Source of the DNA: Thermoleophilaceae bacterium
Lineage (GTDB): Bacteria > Actinomycetota > Thermoleophilia > Solirubrobacterales > Thermoleophilaceae
DNA length: 34,947 bases
Assembly: GCA_030447725.1 (NCBI GenBank)
Contig: JAUJOQ010000002.1
Coordinates: 1-34,947 of the forward strand
Direction: 5' to 3'
Position 1 is the stretch's first letter. The number at the start of each line of letters is the position of its first letter. The notes beneath the pieces were generated by a model that searched no databases, was not told the DNA's origin, and saw only the letters and a program-made list of their open reading frames with translations. Of the stretch, positions 15,021-22,826 are shown piece after piece. The position numbers were made by a program, and so were the translations under genes.

Positions 15021-16571
15021 CTAGAGCGCCCGGGAGACGTCGGCGGGCGAGGCCGCCGAGGACAACGCGGGCAGCCGCCTGCCGCCGCCGTCACGGAGCA
15101 CGTGGCCCCACAGCCGCCTCACCACCGCGGGATGGCGGGCGGCCACGTCGCGGCGCTCCGCGCGGTCACGCCTCGTGTCGTAGAGCTTCTTGTCGCGGCC
15201 CTGGTTGTCGGCGATCAGCAGCCAGCGGCCATCGGTGGCGCTCACGTAGCGTCCGTAGCTCGCGGTCTGATGGTCCCGCCGGGGCGGGCGCGCGCCGCGG
15301 AAGACCACCGACAGGTCGACGCCGTCCATGCCCTTCGGGACCTTCTTGCCGAGCATCGCCAGCACAGTCGGCGCTATGTCGTGGGTCGAGGCGAAGTAGT
15401 CGCTGGTGGCGCCCGCCCGCCGGCCGCGCGGGTGGCGGATCATCAGCGGCACCTCGGTCACCTCCCTGTGCATCTGGGAGGAGTGCTTGCCCACCTGGCC
15501 CCGCTCGCCCAGCAGCACGCCGTGGTCTGAGCAGAGCACGATCGCGGTGCTCTTGGCCAGGCCCAGCGCCGCCAGGCGGTCGAGGAAGCGCCCGAGCCAT
15601 GCGTCCACCATCGTCACCTCGGCGGCGTAGAGGTTGCGCACGCGGCGCAGGTCGCGCGGCGAGAGGCCCCAGGTGCGCGCCTCTCCCCCGGGCGGCGAGA
15701 ACGGCTGGATCGCCTTCACCCCGTCGATGCGCCCGCTTCCGTACATCCGCAGGTACTTCTCGGGCGGATCCCAGGGCTCGTGGGGATCGAAGGAGTCCAC
15801 CACGAGGGCGAAGGGCTTGCGCGCGGCCGTGGCCTGCTCGAGGAACTCAGAAGCCGCCGTGAAGACCCGGGCGGACAGGTAGTCGCTCTCGCCGTCGCGG
15901 CCGGCGTTGGCCGCGAGATACTCGGCGATCCGGCCGCGGATGAAGGTCTTGCGCAGAGCCGGGATCACGTGACGGCGCACCTGCCTCGGGGTCACCTCCC
16001 CGGGGGGCTTGCCCCGGAAGGGCACCTGGCCCTTGACGGCCCCGGGGCGGTCGAAGCGACGCATGAAGTCGTCGTAGGCCGGTCCGAGGATGTGCGGGTT
16101 GTCGGTCACGTAGCCCGTGCGGTAGCCGGCGCGGCCGAGGATGTCGGTGAACACGGGCACGTTGCGAGCGATCGGCTCCCAGCCCGGCTCGGCGGGTAGC
16201 CCGCGGACGGGGCGCCAGCCACGGAAGGGGTAGATCCGGCGCCCGGTCATGATCGAGCGCCGCGCGGGGATGGTGGGAAACACCTCGGGCCGGTAGCGGC
16301 TGAAGCGCAGGCTCTCAGAGGCCAGGCGGTCGAGGTTGGGCGTGCGGATCCGCTTGCTCCTCAGATAGTCCGCCCGGACGTTGTCGAGCACGATAACCAC
16401 GACGTTGGTTGCCGCCGCCGGCGCCGCCGGCGCGCGGGTCGGGTCTGCGCCCACCAGCGCCAGGCCGGCCGCGCCGCCGCCCAGCTCGAGCAGCCGGCGG
16501 CGGGTCAGGCGCAACGACTCCTCGGGGGGTTGCAAAGGGGGGCGGTGCGCCCCTTTGATGCCATCGCTCAC
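15021..16571 (-). CDS. Exported sulfatase-like (alkaline phosphatase superfamily) hydrolase, copy 1
   Basis: Predicted 516 residues. A twin-arginine-like signal (TRRRLLELGGGAAGLALVGA, residues 23-42) suggests Tat export. The sulfatase fold is clear: NVVVIVLDNVRADYL (Asp63 as metal ligand), RTPNLDRLASES, ALVVDSFDPHEPWDPP, IVLCSDHGVLLGERG and FASTHDIAPTVLAMLG. At the nucleophile position, where true sulfatases have C/S-x-P-x-R, this protein has T-I-P-A-R (Thr100). Thr cannot be converted to formylglycine, so a sulfatase mechanism is unlikely; Thr-nucleophile phosphodiesterases and phosphotransferases of the superfamily (NPP, LtaS) are better models. GTG 16571 overlaps the stop of copy 2 (GTGA). 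Substrate unknown, perhaps a cell-envelope phosphate ester. Confidence 0.85.
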   Translation of the reverse strand: MSDGIKGAHRPPLQPPEESLRLTRRRLLELGGGAAGLALVGADPTRAPAAPAAATNVVVIVLDNVRADYLRSKRIRTPNLDRLASESLRFSRYRPEVFPTIPARRSIMTGRRIYPFRGWRPVRGLPAEPGWEPIARNVPVFTDILGRAGYRTGYVTDNPHILGPAYDDFMRRFDRPGAVKGQVPFRGKPPGEVTPRQVRRHVIPALRKTFIRGRIAEYLAANAGRDGESDYLSARVFTAASEFLEQATAARKPFALVVDSFDPHEPWDPPEKYLRMYGSGRIDGVKAIQPFSPPGGEARTWGLSPRDLRRVRNLYAAEVTMVDAWLGRFLDRLAALGLAKSTAIVLCSDHGVLLGERGQVGKHSSQMHREVTEVPLMIRHPRGRRAGATSDYFASTHDIAPTVLAMLGKKVPKGMDGVDLSVVFRGARPPRRDHQTASYGRYVSATDGRWLLIADNQGRDKKLYDTRRDRAERRDVAARHPAVVRRLWGHVLRDGGGRRLPALSSAASPADVSRAL

Positions 16572-18079
16572 CCGGAGATCGCTCGCTTCTCGTCGAAGCG
16601 CGGCAGGGTGCCGCCCGCGGCGTCGAGCAGCGCCTCCCACAGGCGTGCCGTGACCTGCGGCTGGGTGGCGGCCACGTCCCTGCGCTGTCCCGGATCGGTC
16701 TCGCTGTCGTAGAGGCGCTTGAAGAAGCCCTGGTTGTCGGCCAGCAGCAGGTAGCGGTCGTCGCCCGCCAGCACGGCGTTGTCGTAGCTGGCGGTGAAGT
16801 GCGGGCGCGGCGGGGGCTCGCGCCCCTCGAGCGTCACGCTCAGGTCCTCGCCGGCCATGCGCCCGGGGGCTTTCAGCCCGAGCATCGACAGCGCCGTGGG
16901 GGCGACGTCGTGGGTGGATGCGAAGTAGCCGCTGGTCTTGCCGGCTCCGGTTCCGTCGGCGTGGCGAATGAGAAACGGAACGTCGGTCACCTGACGGTAG
17001 GCCTGGGCGCCCTTCTTGCCCACGTAGCCGTGCTCGCCGAGCAGCATCCCGTGGTCGCTGAGCAGGATCACGTGGGTCTTGTCGCCCAACTTGCTGCGGT
17101 CCAGCTCGTCGAGGAAGTTGCCCAGCCAGCGGTCGGTGAATGTGACTTCGGCCGCATACAGGTCGCGGATGCGCTGCAGCACCGAGTCGTCGATGCCGTT
17201 CTCCTCCAGCCTGCCGATCGGCGGCGCGAACGGCTGCACCGGCTCGGGGCCGTCAGGCTTGGCCTCGCCGTACATGCCCGCGAAGGAGGGCGGCGGGTCC
17301 AACGGCTCGTGCGGGGTGAAGGCATCCACCACGAGTGCGAAGGGCTTGCGGGCCGGAGCCCGGCGCAGCCACCGCGAGGCCTCGGCGAACACCCGCGCCG
17401 CCGGGTAGTCATCCTCGCGCCGGTCGGGCGGCGTCGCGGCGAGGAACTCGCGGATACGGCCCTCCACCGGCTTGCCGCGCTGCGCGGGCAGCACGTTGCG
17501 CCGCAGCTCCTCGTCGGACACCCGCCGCTTGGGCCCCCCGCGGGCGGGCACCTGACCGGGAATCGTCTCCACGATGTCCACCGTGGCGCGGAAGGAGTCG
17601 TAGGGCCTCGAGAGGATCCACGGGTTGTCGGTCACGTAGCCCGTGGTGTAGCCGGCCTCGCCGAGGATCTGGAGGAACGTAGGGGTGTTCGGCGCGATGG
17701 TGCTCCAGCTGGGCCCCTGCGGCAGGTCCGGATGCGCGCGCCAGTCCCGAAATGGAAACGAGCGACGGCCGGTGAGGATCGCCCGCCGGGCGGCCACGGT
17801 CGGGAAGGCCTCCGGACGCGCGCCCGTGAAGCGCAGTCCCTGCTTGGCGAGGGCGTTCAGGCTCGGCGTGCGGACCCGCCGGCTGCCGTACGCGCCGACG
17901 TGGTCGGCGCGCAGGTTGTCGATCACCACGACGACCACGTTGCGCGGCTCCTCCATGGCCGCCTTCTCATCCTGCTCGGCTTCGCTGTCCAGCAGCGCGT
18001 AGCCGGCCGCTCCGGCGGCCAGGCCGGCCGCCCCCGCCCCGCTCGCGCGTAGGAGGTCACGTCGGCTGAGCGGGCTCAT
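16568..18079 (-). CDS. Exported sulfatase-like (alkaline phosphatase superfamily) hydrolase, copy 2
   Basis: Predicted 503 residues, co-linear with copy 1 over its full length, so the pair arose by tandem duplication. The N-terminus LSRRDLLRASGAGAAGLAAG is a strong Tat signal. Metal-site motifs are VVVVVIDNLRADHVGAYG (Asp54), VDAFTPHEPLDPP, VILLSDHGMLLGEHGYVGK and FASTHDVAPTALSMLG. The nucleophile segment is AFPTVAARRAILTGR: Thr94 replaces the Cys/Ser of sulfatases, and the Pro of C/S-x-P-x-R is Ala, though Arg98 and the TGR end are kept. As with copy 1, phosphoesterase or phosphotransferase chemistry is more likely than sulfate hydrolysis. ATG 18079 overlaps the trpS stop (ATGA). Confidence 0.85.
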   Translation of the reverse strand: MSPLSRRDLLRASGAGAAGLAAGAAGYALLDSEAEQDEKAAMEEPRNVVVVVIDNLRADHVGAYGSRRVRTPSLNALAKQGLRFTGARPEAFPTVAARRAILTGRRSFPFRDWRAHPDLPQGPSWSTIAPNTPTFLQILGEAGYTTGYVTDNPWILSRPYDSFRATVDIVETIPGQVPARGGPKRRVSDEELRRNVLPAQRGKPVEGRIREFLAATPPDRREDDYPAARVFAEASRWLRRAPARKPFALVVDAFTPHEPLDPPPSFAGMYGEAKPDGPEPVQPFAPPIGRLEENGIDDSVLQRIRDLYAAEVTFTDRWLGNFLDELDRSKLGDKTHVILLSDHGMLLGEHGYVGKKGAQAYRQVTDVPFLIRHADGTGAGKTSGYFASTHDVAPTALSMLGLKAPGRMAGEDLSVTLEGREPPPRPHFTASYDNAVLAGDDRYLLLADNQGFFKRLYDSETDPGQRRDVAATQPQVTARLWEALLDAAGGTLPRFDEKRAISG

Positions 18080-19071
18080 GCCGGGCGCGGTGCCCCTATC
18101 CCCATCGCCCCACGCACATCGACCATCGTGTCCGAGGCGATCTCCCTCGCACTTTCGGCGCCCTGCTGCAGGGCGGCCTCGAGCGCGGCCTCGTCGGGGC
18201 GCAGCTGGCCGTAGCGCTCTCGCACCGGAGCGAGGTAGTTCGCCACCTCCTCGGCCACGGCCACCTTGAAGTCGCCGTAGCGGCTGTCGGAGAACTCGCG
18301 CTCGATCTCATCGGGCTCGACGGCGCGGACCGCCGCCAGGATCTCGATCAGATTCGCGATGCCGGGCTTGTCCTCGCTCCGGCGCACCTCCGATCCCGAG
18401 TCGGTCACCGCGCTCTTGAGCTTCTTCACGATCGCGTCCTCGTCGTCGTCTACGAAGATCAGGCCCCGCTCCTCGCTCGCGGTGGTGGACATCTTGCGCG
18501 TGGGCTCCTGCAGGTCCATGATCCGCGCCCCCACCTCGGGGATCCTGTGCTCAGGAGCCACAAGCACATCGCCGTAGGCGGCATTGAAGCGCTCCGCGAT
18601 GTCGCGCATCAGCTCGATGTGCTGGCGCTGGTCGTCGCCCACGGGCACCTCGTGCGCGCGGTAGGCCAGCACGTCGGCGGCCTGAAGGACCGGGTAGAGG
18701 AAGAGGCCGGCGGAGATCAGCTCGCGCTGCTGCGCCGACTTGTCCTTGAACTGGTGCATGCGGTTGAGGTCACCGTGGGCGGTGACCGAGCAGAGCAGCC
18801 AGCACAGCTCGGTGTGCTCCTTCACGTCGGACTGGCGGAAGAGGATGCAGCGGTCGGGGTCGAGTCCGGCCGCGAGCACCATCGCGGTCGTGTCGTACAC
18901 GTAGCGGGGCAGCGCCGCGGGATCATAGGCCACGCTGGTGGCGTGCAGATCGACGATCGAGTAGATCGCCGGGTCGCCCCGGTCCTGGCCCTCCACGTAC
19001 TGGCGGATCGCCCCGATGTGGTTGCCCAGGTGCTTGCGCCCGGTGGGCTGGATGCCGCTGAAGATCCGCAC
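18076..19071 (-). CDS. trpS: Tryptophanyl-tRNA synthetase
   Basis: Predicted 331 residues, normal for bacterial TrpRS, which charges tRNA-Trp. The start VRIFSGIQPTGRKHLGNHIG contains the class I HIGH-like motif (HLGN, 14-17); other signatures are DLHATSVAYDP, CSVTAHGDLNRMHQFKDKS, LFLYPVLQAADVLAYRAHEVPVGDDQRQHIEL and the KMSKS-like KMSTT (193-197). GTG 19071 begins the conserved first strand. The frame stays open upstream to 19164, but those residues are not conserved and would overlap the divergent coiled-coil gene. It heads an operon with the two sulfatase-like genes and scpAB. No T-box or Trp leader was recognised in the 104-base upstream region. Confidence 0.94.
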   Translation of the reverse strand: MRIFSGIQPTGRKHLGNHIGAIRQYVEGQDRGDPAIYSIVDLHATSVAYDPAALPRYVYDTTAMVLAAGLDPDRCILFRQSDVKEHTELCWLLCSVTAHGDLNRMHQFKDKSAQQRELISAGLFLYPVLQAADVLAYRAHEVPVGDDQRQHIELMRDIAERFNAAYGDVLVAPEHRIPEVGARIMDLQEPTRKMSTTASEERGLIFVDDDEDAIVKKLKSAVTDSGSEVRRSEDKPGIANLIEILAAVRAVEPDEIEREFSDSRYGDFKVAVAEEVANYLAPVRERYGQLRPDEAALEAALQQGAESAREIASDTMVDVRGAMGIGAPRPA

Positions 19072-19175
19072 GGGCGGCAGTCTATGGACGGATTCGAGCC
19101 GGCCGCACCGCACGTCGCTGACTCGCGCCGGCAGGAGGTCCTCGAGGGTTGAAGAATCTGACACTCGAGAGCGGA

Positions 19176-19622
19176 ATGGATGTCCTGGTATTGATCGACG
19201 AGCTGGACGACGCGTTGAACGGCGCCAAGTCGGGGCTGCTCAGCGCCCGTGTGCGCGTCGACAGGGCCCAGACCTTCTCCATCCTCGATCGGATGCGCGC
19301 CACGATCCCCGAGGAGATCAAGCAGGCGCGCTGGATCGCCAAGGAGGCTGACGAGATGCGGGCCGAGGCCAGGCGTGAGTCAGAGCGGATCCTCGACGAG
19401 GCGCGCCAGGAGCGAGACCGACTGCTCGACGCGGAGGAGCTAGCGAAGCTGGCTGAGCGCCGGGCCGAGGCGATCTTGCAGCGTGCCCGTACACGCGAGC
19501 GTCAGGTTCGCTTCGGCGCCGAGGACCACGCCGAGGACATCCTGCAGGGCCTGCAAACCAGCCTCGAGAAGTTCTCAGGGGCCGTGCGCCGCGGCCACGA
19601 CCGACTCCTGAGCTCGGCATAG
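19176..19622 (+). CDS. Coiled-coil protein, DivIVA/Rv2927c-like
   Basis: Predicted 148 residues. The opening MDVLVLIDELDDALNGAKSG and the segment DRAQTFSILDRMRATIPEEIKQARW resemble the N-terminal part of conserved actinobacterial proteins such as Mycobacterium Rv2927c (there: LDELSAIVEEARGVP...VLELIDDIKDAIPGEL). A long charged coiled coil follows (EADEMRAEARRESERILDEA, ERDRLLDAEELAKLAERRAE). Such proteins are thought to be linked to cell-division or polar scaffolds; that role is inferred, not shown. ATG 19176 starts the conserved part; TTG 19149, preceded by AGGAGG, is an alternative. It is divergent from trpS. Confidence 0.7.
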   Translation: MDVLVLIDELDDALNGAKSGLLSARVRVDRAQTFSILDRMRATIPEEIKQARWIAKEADEMRAEARRESERILDEARQERDRLLDAEELAKLAERRAEAILQRARTRERQVRFGAEDHAEDILQGLQTSLEKFSGAVRRGHDRLLSSA

Positions 19623-19680
19623 GGCGGCTAACACGGGTCGAGCCGGTACGCCGTAGGGTCAAGGAGTGTTCTCTGCTCTT

Positions 19681-19702
19681 GCTGGGGGGCTGCCCCGCCA
19701 GC
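19681..19702 (+). terminator. GC-rich hairpin downstream of the coiled-coil gene
   Basis: GCTGGGGG (19681-19688) can pair with CCCCgCCAGC (19693-19702) leaving one bulged base and a four-base loop. It lies 58 bases after the stop and is followed by a weakly T-rich stretch (CCTCGTTCCTTC). It could end the coiled-coil transcript or be a leader structure of the methyltransferase gene at 19740. Confidence 0.35.
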
Positions 19703-19739
19703 CCTCGTTCCTTCAGACAGCGATCGGCGACTGCGCCGG

Positions 19740-20357
19740 ATGAGCGACGAGTCGCACCCCGTCTTCGCGCGGGTCTGGGCCCGTGTAGCGTCGCTGGTCG
19801 ACTCGGACGACCAGCGAGTGGAGCTGCTCGCCGGCCTGCGGGGAAGGGTCCTGGAGGTCGGGGCCGGCGAAGGCCGCAACTTCGCCCACTACCCCGGCGA
19901 GGTCGCCGAGGTCGTCGCCGTCGAGCCCGAGCGATACCTGCGCCGCAAGGCGGCAGAGGTCGCGCGTGGGTGGCCGGTGGTGAAGGTGCTCGACGGCAGG
20001 GCGGAGGCGCTGCCCGTAGCCGACGACAGCTGCGACGCCGCGGTGGCGTCACTGGTGCTGTGCTCGGTGACCGACCAAGCGGCGGCCCTAGCCGAGCTGC
20101 GGCGCGCGCTGGCGCCCGGCGGCGAGCTTCGCTTCTACGAGCACGTGCTGGCCGAGCACGAGCTCGGGGCGCGCCTTCAGCGGGTGCTCGACCGGACCGG
20201 CATCTGGCCGCGACTGGGTGGAGGCTGCCATGTCTCCCGTGACACGGTGCGGGCGATCGAGCACGCGGGCTTCACGGTCGAGGCGATGCGGCGGTTTCCG
20301 TCGGGCCCGGGCCCGTTCGGCCTACCGTTGGCGCTTGGCCGCGCGCGCCTGCCGTAG
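19740..20357 (+). CDS. Class I SAM-dependent methyltransferase
   Basis: Predicted 205 residues. The SAM-binding motif I is VLEVGAGEGRNFAHYP (38-53), motif II EVVAVEPERYLRRKA with acidic residue, a post-II segment LPVADDSCDAAVASLVLCSV and motif III ELRRALAPGGELRFYEHV. The end GGGCHVSRDTVRAIEHAGF is typical of the METTL7/UbiE-like subgroup that often acts on small thiols, lipids or quinones. Which of these applies is unknown. ATG 19740 is the first codon of the conserved region; no strong ribosome binding site is visible. It converges on the flavoprotein gene with a 45-base gap. Confidence 0.85.
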   Translation: MSDESHPVFARVWARVASLVDSDDQRVELLAGLRGRVLEVGAGEGRNFAHYPGEVAEVVAVEPERYLRRKAAEVARGWPVVKVLDGRAEALPVADDSCDAAVASLVLCSVTDQAAALAELRRALAPGGELRFYEHVLAEHELGARLQRVLDRTGIWPRLGGGCHVSRDTVRAIEHAGFTVEAMRRFPSGPGPFGLPLALGRARLP

Positions 20358-20402
20358 ACGCCGGCACTGCTCATCGGCCACGCGTCCTCTCGGCCCGAGC
20401 TT

Positions 20403-21947
20403 TCACCGCCGCGCCTTTCTCGCGTCGCTCAAGACGGCGCGGGCAGCGGCGCGGCCCGGCGAGCCCGAGATCCCCGCAACCGGGGCTGTGCCGGCGCCGC
20501 TGATGTAGAGCCCGTCTATAGGCGTGCGGTGGGAGGCAAGGCTGGGCGTGGGGCGCAGCGGCCCCAGCTGGTCGGGGGTCAGGTCGAGATGCATCGGGTG
20601 CGCGCCGGGCCAGCGCAGCTCCGCGGCCATCGCCTGTGGCGTGCGAACGCGCGTGCCCGTGACGGTCTCGCCGAACCCTGGGGCGCGCGTCTCGACCTGG
20701 GCGATCAGGTCCCCGGCAAGCCGGGGCCCCGCCCGGTCCCAGCCCTCATCGATCCGGTACGGGGCGGCGGGACAGGCCAGGTAAACGGTGTGGTGACCGG
20801 CCGGGGCGAGACCATCGTCGAGCGCCGACGTCGTGAACGCGTAGGCGGCGCCCGGAGTGCGCAGCCGCCGGTCCTCTGCCGCCGAGAACGATTCCCTGAG
20901 CGTGTCGAGCGTGTCGACGAAGCTCTGCAGACCGTTCCAGTCGCCCGGCCGGGAGTCGGTGTAGGCCGGCAGGCGGTCGGTGGCCACGTGCACCAGCGCC
21001 TGCACGCTGTTTGACCTGTGGGTCGCACGCAGCTCGTCGGCGCACCGCCCGGAGAGCGGCGGATCGGTGAGATCGAGCAACGCGGTCTTGGGGTCGATCG
21101 CGCTGATCACCGCGTCCGCGTCCAGGCGCTCCCCGTCCTCCAAGACCACGGCCCGGGCGTGCCCACCGCCGGCGTCGATGCGCGCGACGGGTGCGAGGCA
21201 ACGGACCTGCCCGCCGAGGGCCTCCAGCCGACGGACGAGCGCCCGTGCGAGCGCGCCGGAGCCCCCCACGGCGTGCCACTGCCCGAAGCGGTGGTAGGCG
21301 GCCTGCCAAAAGACGAACAGCGCGCCGCCCGGGGTCATCGGCCCCGCGCCGGCGTGGGCGGCGAACGCGGCGATCGGCCCGCGCGTGAGATCGGAAGGCA
21401 GGCGGCTCTCCAGAACCCGGCCGTAGGGCGCCATCAGCTCCGAGACGAGCCGGATGGGGTCGCGACGAAACGCGCGCAGGCCACGCGGGATACGCGTGGC
21501 CAGGAGCTTGAGCGCCTCACGCCCCGATCCGCCCACCAGCCCGGCGATCATCAGGTCCAGCAGCGGCAGGGCCACCCGCATGAACTCGGCGTAGGCGCGG
21601 GCCTCGTCGCGATCCACCTCGGCGATCGAGGCCACGGTGCGGTGCACCGACCGGTGAAAGCGAACGCGCCTGCCGTCGGCGAACAGAGCCACGGCAAACG
21701 GGTCCATCTCGCGGTACTCGAGCCCAGCTCCCGCGAGGTCGAGCTCGCGGGGGATCGGGCTCATGTTGATGATGTTGTGGGCCACCGAGTGGGTGTCGAA
21801 TCGGTAGCCGGGAACGGTCTCCTCGGTGCGCGAGCCGCCACCCGGCTCTGCCGACTGCTCCACCACGAGAACGTCGTGACCGGCCGCGGCCAGATAACAC
21901 GCGCAGACCAAGCCGTTGTGGCCGGCGCCGACGACGACGACCTTCAA
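20403..21947 (-). CDS. FAD-dependent oxidoreductase, phytoene dehydrogenase-like (PYROXD2-type)
   Basis: Predicted 514 residues. The dinucleotide-binding start VVVVGAGHNGLVCACYLAAAG followed by HDVLVVEQSAEPGGGSRTEE and PGYRFDTHSVAHNI is typical of the CrtI-like amine-oxidase/phytoene-desaturase superfamily; the C-terminal FAD motif IDGLYISGAGTAPVAGISGSPGRAAA is also present. Members act on carotenoids, retinoids or unknown lipids, and several are only annotated as NAD(P)/FAD-dependent oxidoreductases. No crtB or other carotenoid gene lies nearby, so a carotenoid role is not supported. The TTG start at 21947 overlaps the stop of the TauE/SafE gene (TTGA); the conserved first strand begins there. 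Confidence 0.87.
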   Translation of the reverse strand: MKVVVVGAGHNGLVCACYLAAAGHDVLVVEQSAEPGGGSRTEETVPGYRFDTHSVAHNIINMSPIPRELDLAGAGLEYREMDPFAVALFADGRRVRFHRSVHRTVASIAEVDRDEARAYAEFMRVALPLLDLMIAGLVGGSGREALKLLATRIPRGLRAFRRDPIRLVSELMAPYGRVLESRLPSDLTRGPIAAFAAHAGAGPMTPGGALFVFWQAAYHRFGQWHAVGGSGALARALVRRLEALGGQVRCLAPVARIDAGGGHARAVVLEDGERLDADAVISAIDPKTALLDLTDPPLSGRCADELRATHRSNSVQALVHVATDRLPAYTDSRPGDWNGLQSFVDTLDTLRESFSAAEDRRLRTPGAAYAFTTSALDDGLAPAGHHTVYLACPAAPYRIDEGWDRAGPRLAGDLIAQVETRAPGFGETVTGTRVRTPQAMAAELRWPGAHPMHLDLTPDQLGPLRPTPSLASHRTPIDGLYISGAGTAPVAGISGSPGRAAARAVLSDARKARR

Positions 21948-22732
21948 GACATGTCACCCGCGGGTGGGCCGCCGAAAAAGGCGGTGGACACGAGCAGGTA
22001 GAGGGCGACGAGGCTGACGAGCACGGCGAAGCTGCGCCCGAGCGTGCGCTGAGCGACGCGGGGCGCGAGGCTGCCGCCGAGGATGGCGCCCGCGACGCAC
22101 GCGAGCGTCATCACCGCGGTCAATCCCGGATCGAGTGAGTTGCCGGCAATGAGGTGAACCCCCGCCCCGAGCAGCGCGACGGCGCTGACGATCACGAGCG
22201 AGGTGCCGATCGCATTTCGCATCGCAAAGCCGAGCGCGAGCGCGAGGGTGGGCACGACCACGAACCCGCCGCCGACGCCAAAGAACCCGGTCAGCAGCCC
22301 GACTGCGAGCCCGAGCGAGACGTCGCGGCGCAGGACGAGCGGCGGGCATCCCGCTTGCGGGGCCTCTGATTCGCTCTCCGCTCCTGCCTTGCGCCAGGTG
22401 GCCCAGGCGGCGACGAACATGACCGGCACAAAGAGCGCCAGCAGCAGCGAGCCGGAGACGGCGGTGTTGGCGGCTGTGCCGATCAGGATCCCCGCTGAGG
22501 CGGGGATCGCCAGGGCGGCGGCGTGGCGCCAGCAGACACGGTCGTCGAGCGCTTGGCGAAGGCCTCCTGCGATCGCGCCCGCGGCCACGACAACCAGCGA
22601 GGTCGTTGTGGCCTCATGGACGTCTTGGCCGAGCGCGTAGACGAGGACGGGGATGGCGAGCACCGCCCCGCCGCCGCCGAGCATCCCGACCGACAGGCCG
22701 ATCGCAATGCCGAAGGGGATCGCCAGCAGCAC
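21944..22732 (-). CDS. TauE/SafE-family permease (sulfite/organosulfonate exporter type)
   Basis: Predicted 262 residues with about eight hydrophobic segments in two repeats. Each half carries the family's Gly-rich helix start: IGLSVGMLGGGGAVLAIPVLVYALG (N-terminal half) and VGLLTGFFGVGGGFVVVPTLALALG (C-terminal half), and ATTTSLVVVAAGAIAGG / NAIGTSLVIVSAVALLG match the T-x-x-S-L-x-x-V pattern. Family members move sulfite, sulfonates or related anions. The GTG start at 22732 has no clear ribosome binding site. It is coupled to the flavoprotein gene; substrate unknown. Confidence 0.87.
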   Translation of the reverse strand: MLLAIPFGIAIGLSVGMLGGGGAVLAIPVLVYALGQDVHEATTTSLVVVAAGAIAGGLRQALDDRVCWRHAAALAIPASAGILIGTAANTAVSGSLLLALFVPVMFVAAWATWRKAGAESESEAPQAGCPPLVLRRDVSLGLAVGLLTGFFGVGGGFVVVPTLALALGFAMRNAIGTSLVIVSAVALLGAGVHLIAGNSLDPGLTAVMTLACVAGAILGGSLAPRVAQRTLGRSFAVLVSLVALYLLVSTAFFGGPPAGDMS

Positions 22733-22744
22733 CCGCGCCTCGGC

Positions 22745-22826
22745 TCAGAACTTCGCCGGGGGGTCGAGCGGGTAGCGGAGGCCCACGATGCTACGCGTCG
22801 GCTCGCCGATCACCGGGAAGCGCTCG
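22745..22826 (-). other. Orphan C-terminal peptide-like fragment between gcvPB and the TauE/SafE gene
   Basis: Immediately after the gcvPB stop the minus strand reads, in a different frame, ERFPVIGEPTRSIVGLRY and continues PLDPPAKF before TGA at 22745. Composition is protein-like, unlike the Arg/Pro-rich shadows. It may be the tail of a lost gene or a 22-residue peptide from GTG 22813. Not recognised. Confidence 0.3.

Noticed and set aside
19072..19175. Possible T-box or tryptophan leader before trpS
   Set aside because: The 104-base region is shared with a divergent gene and shows neither a T-box motif nor a Trp-rich leader peptide.
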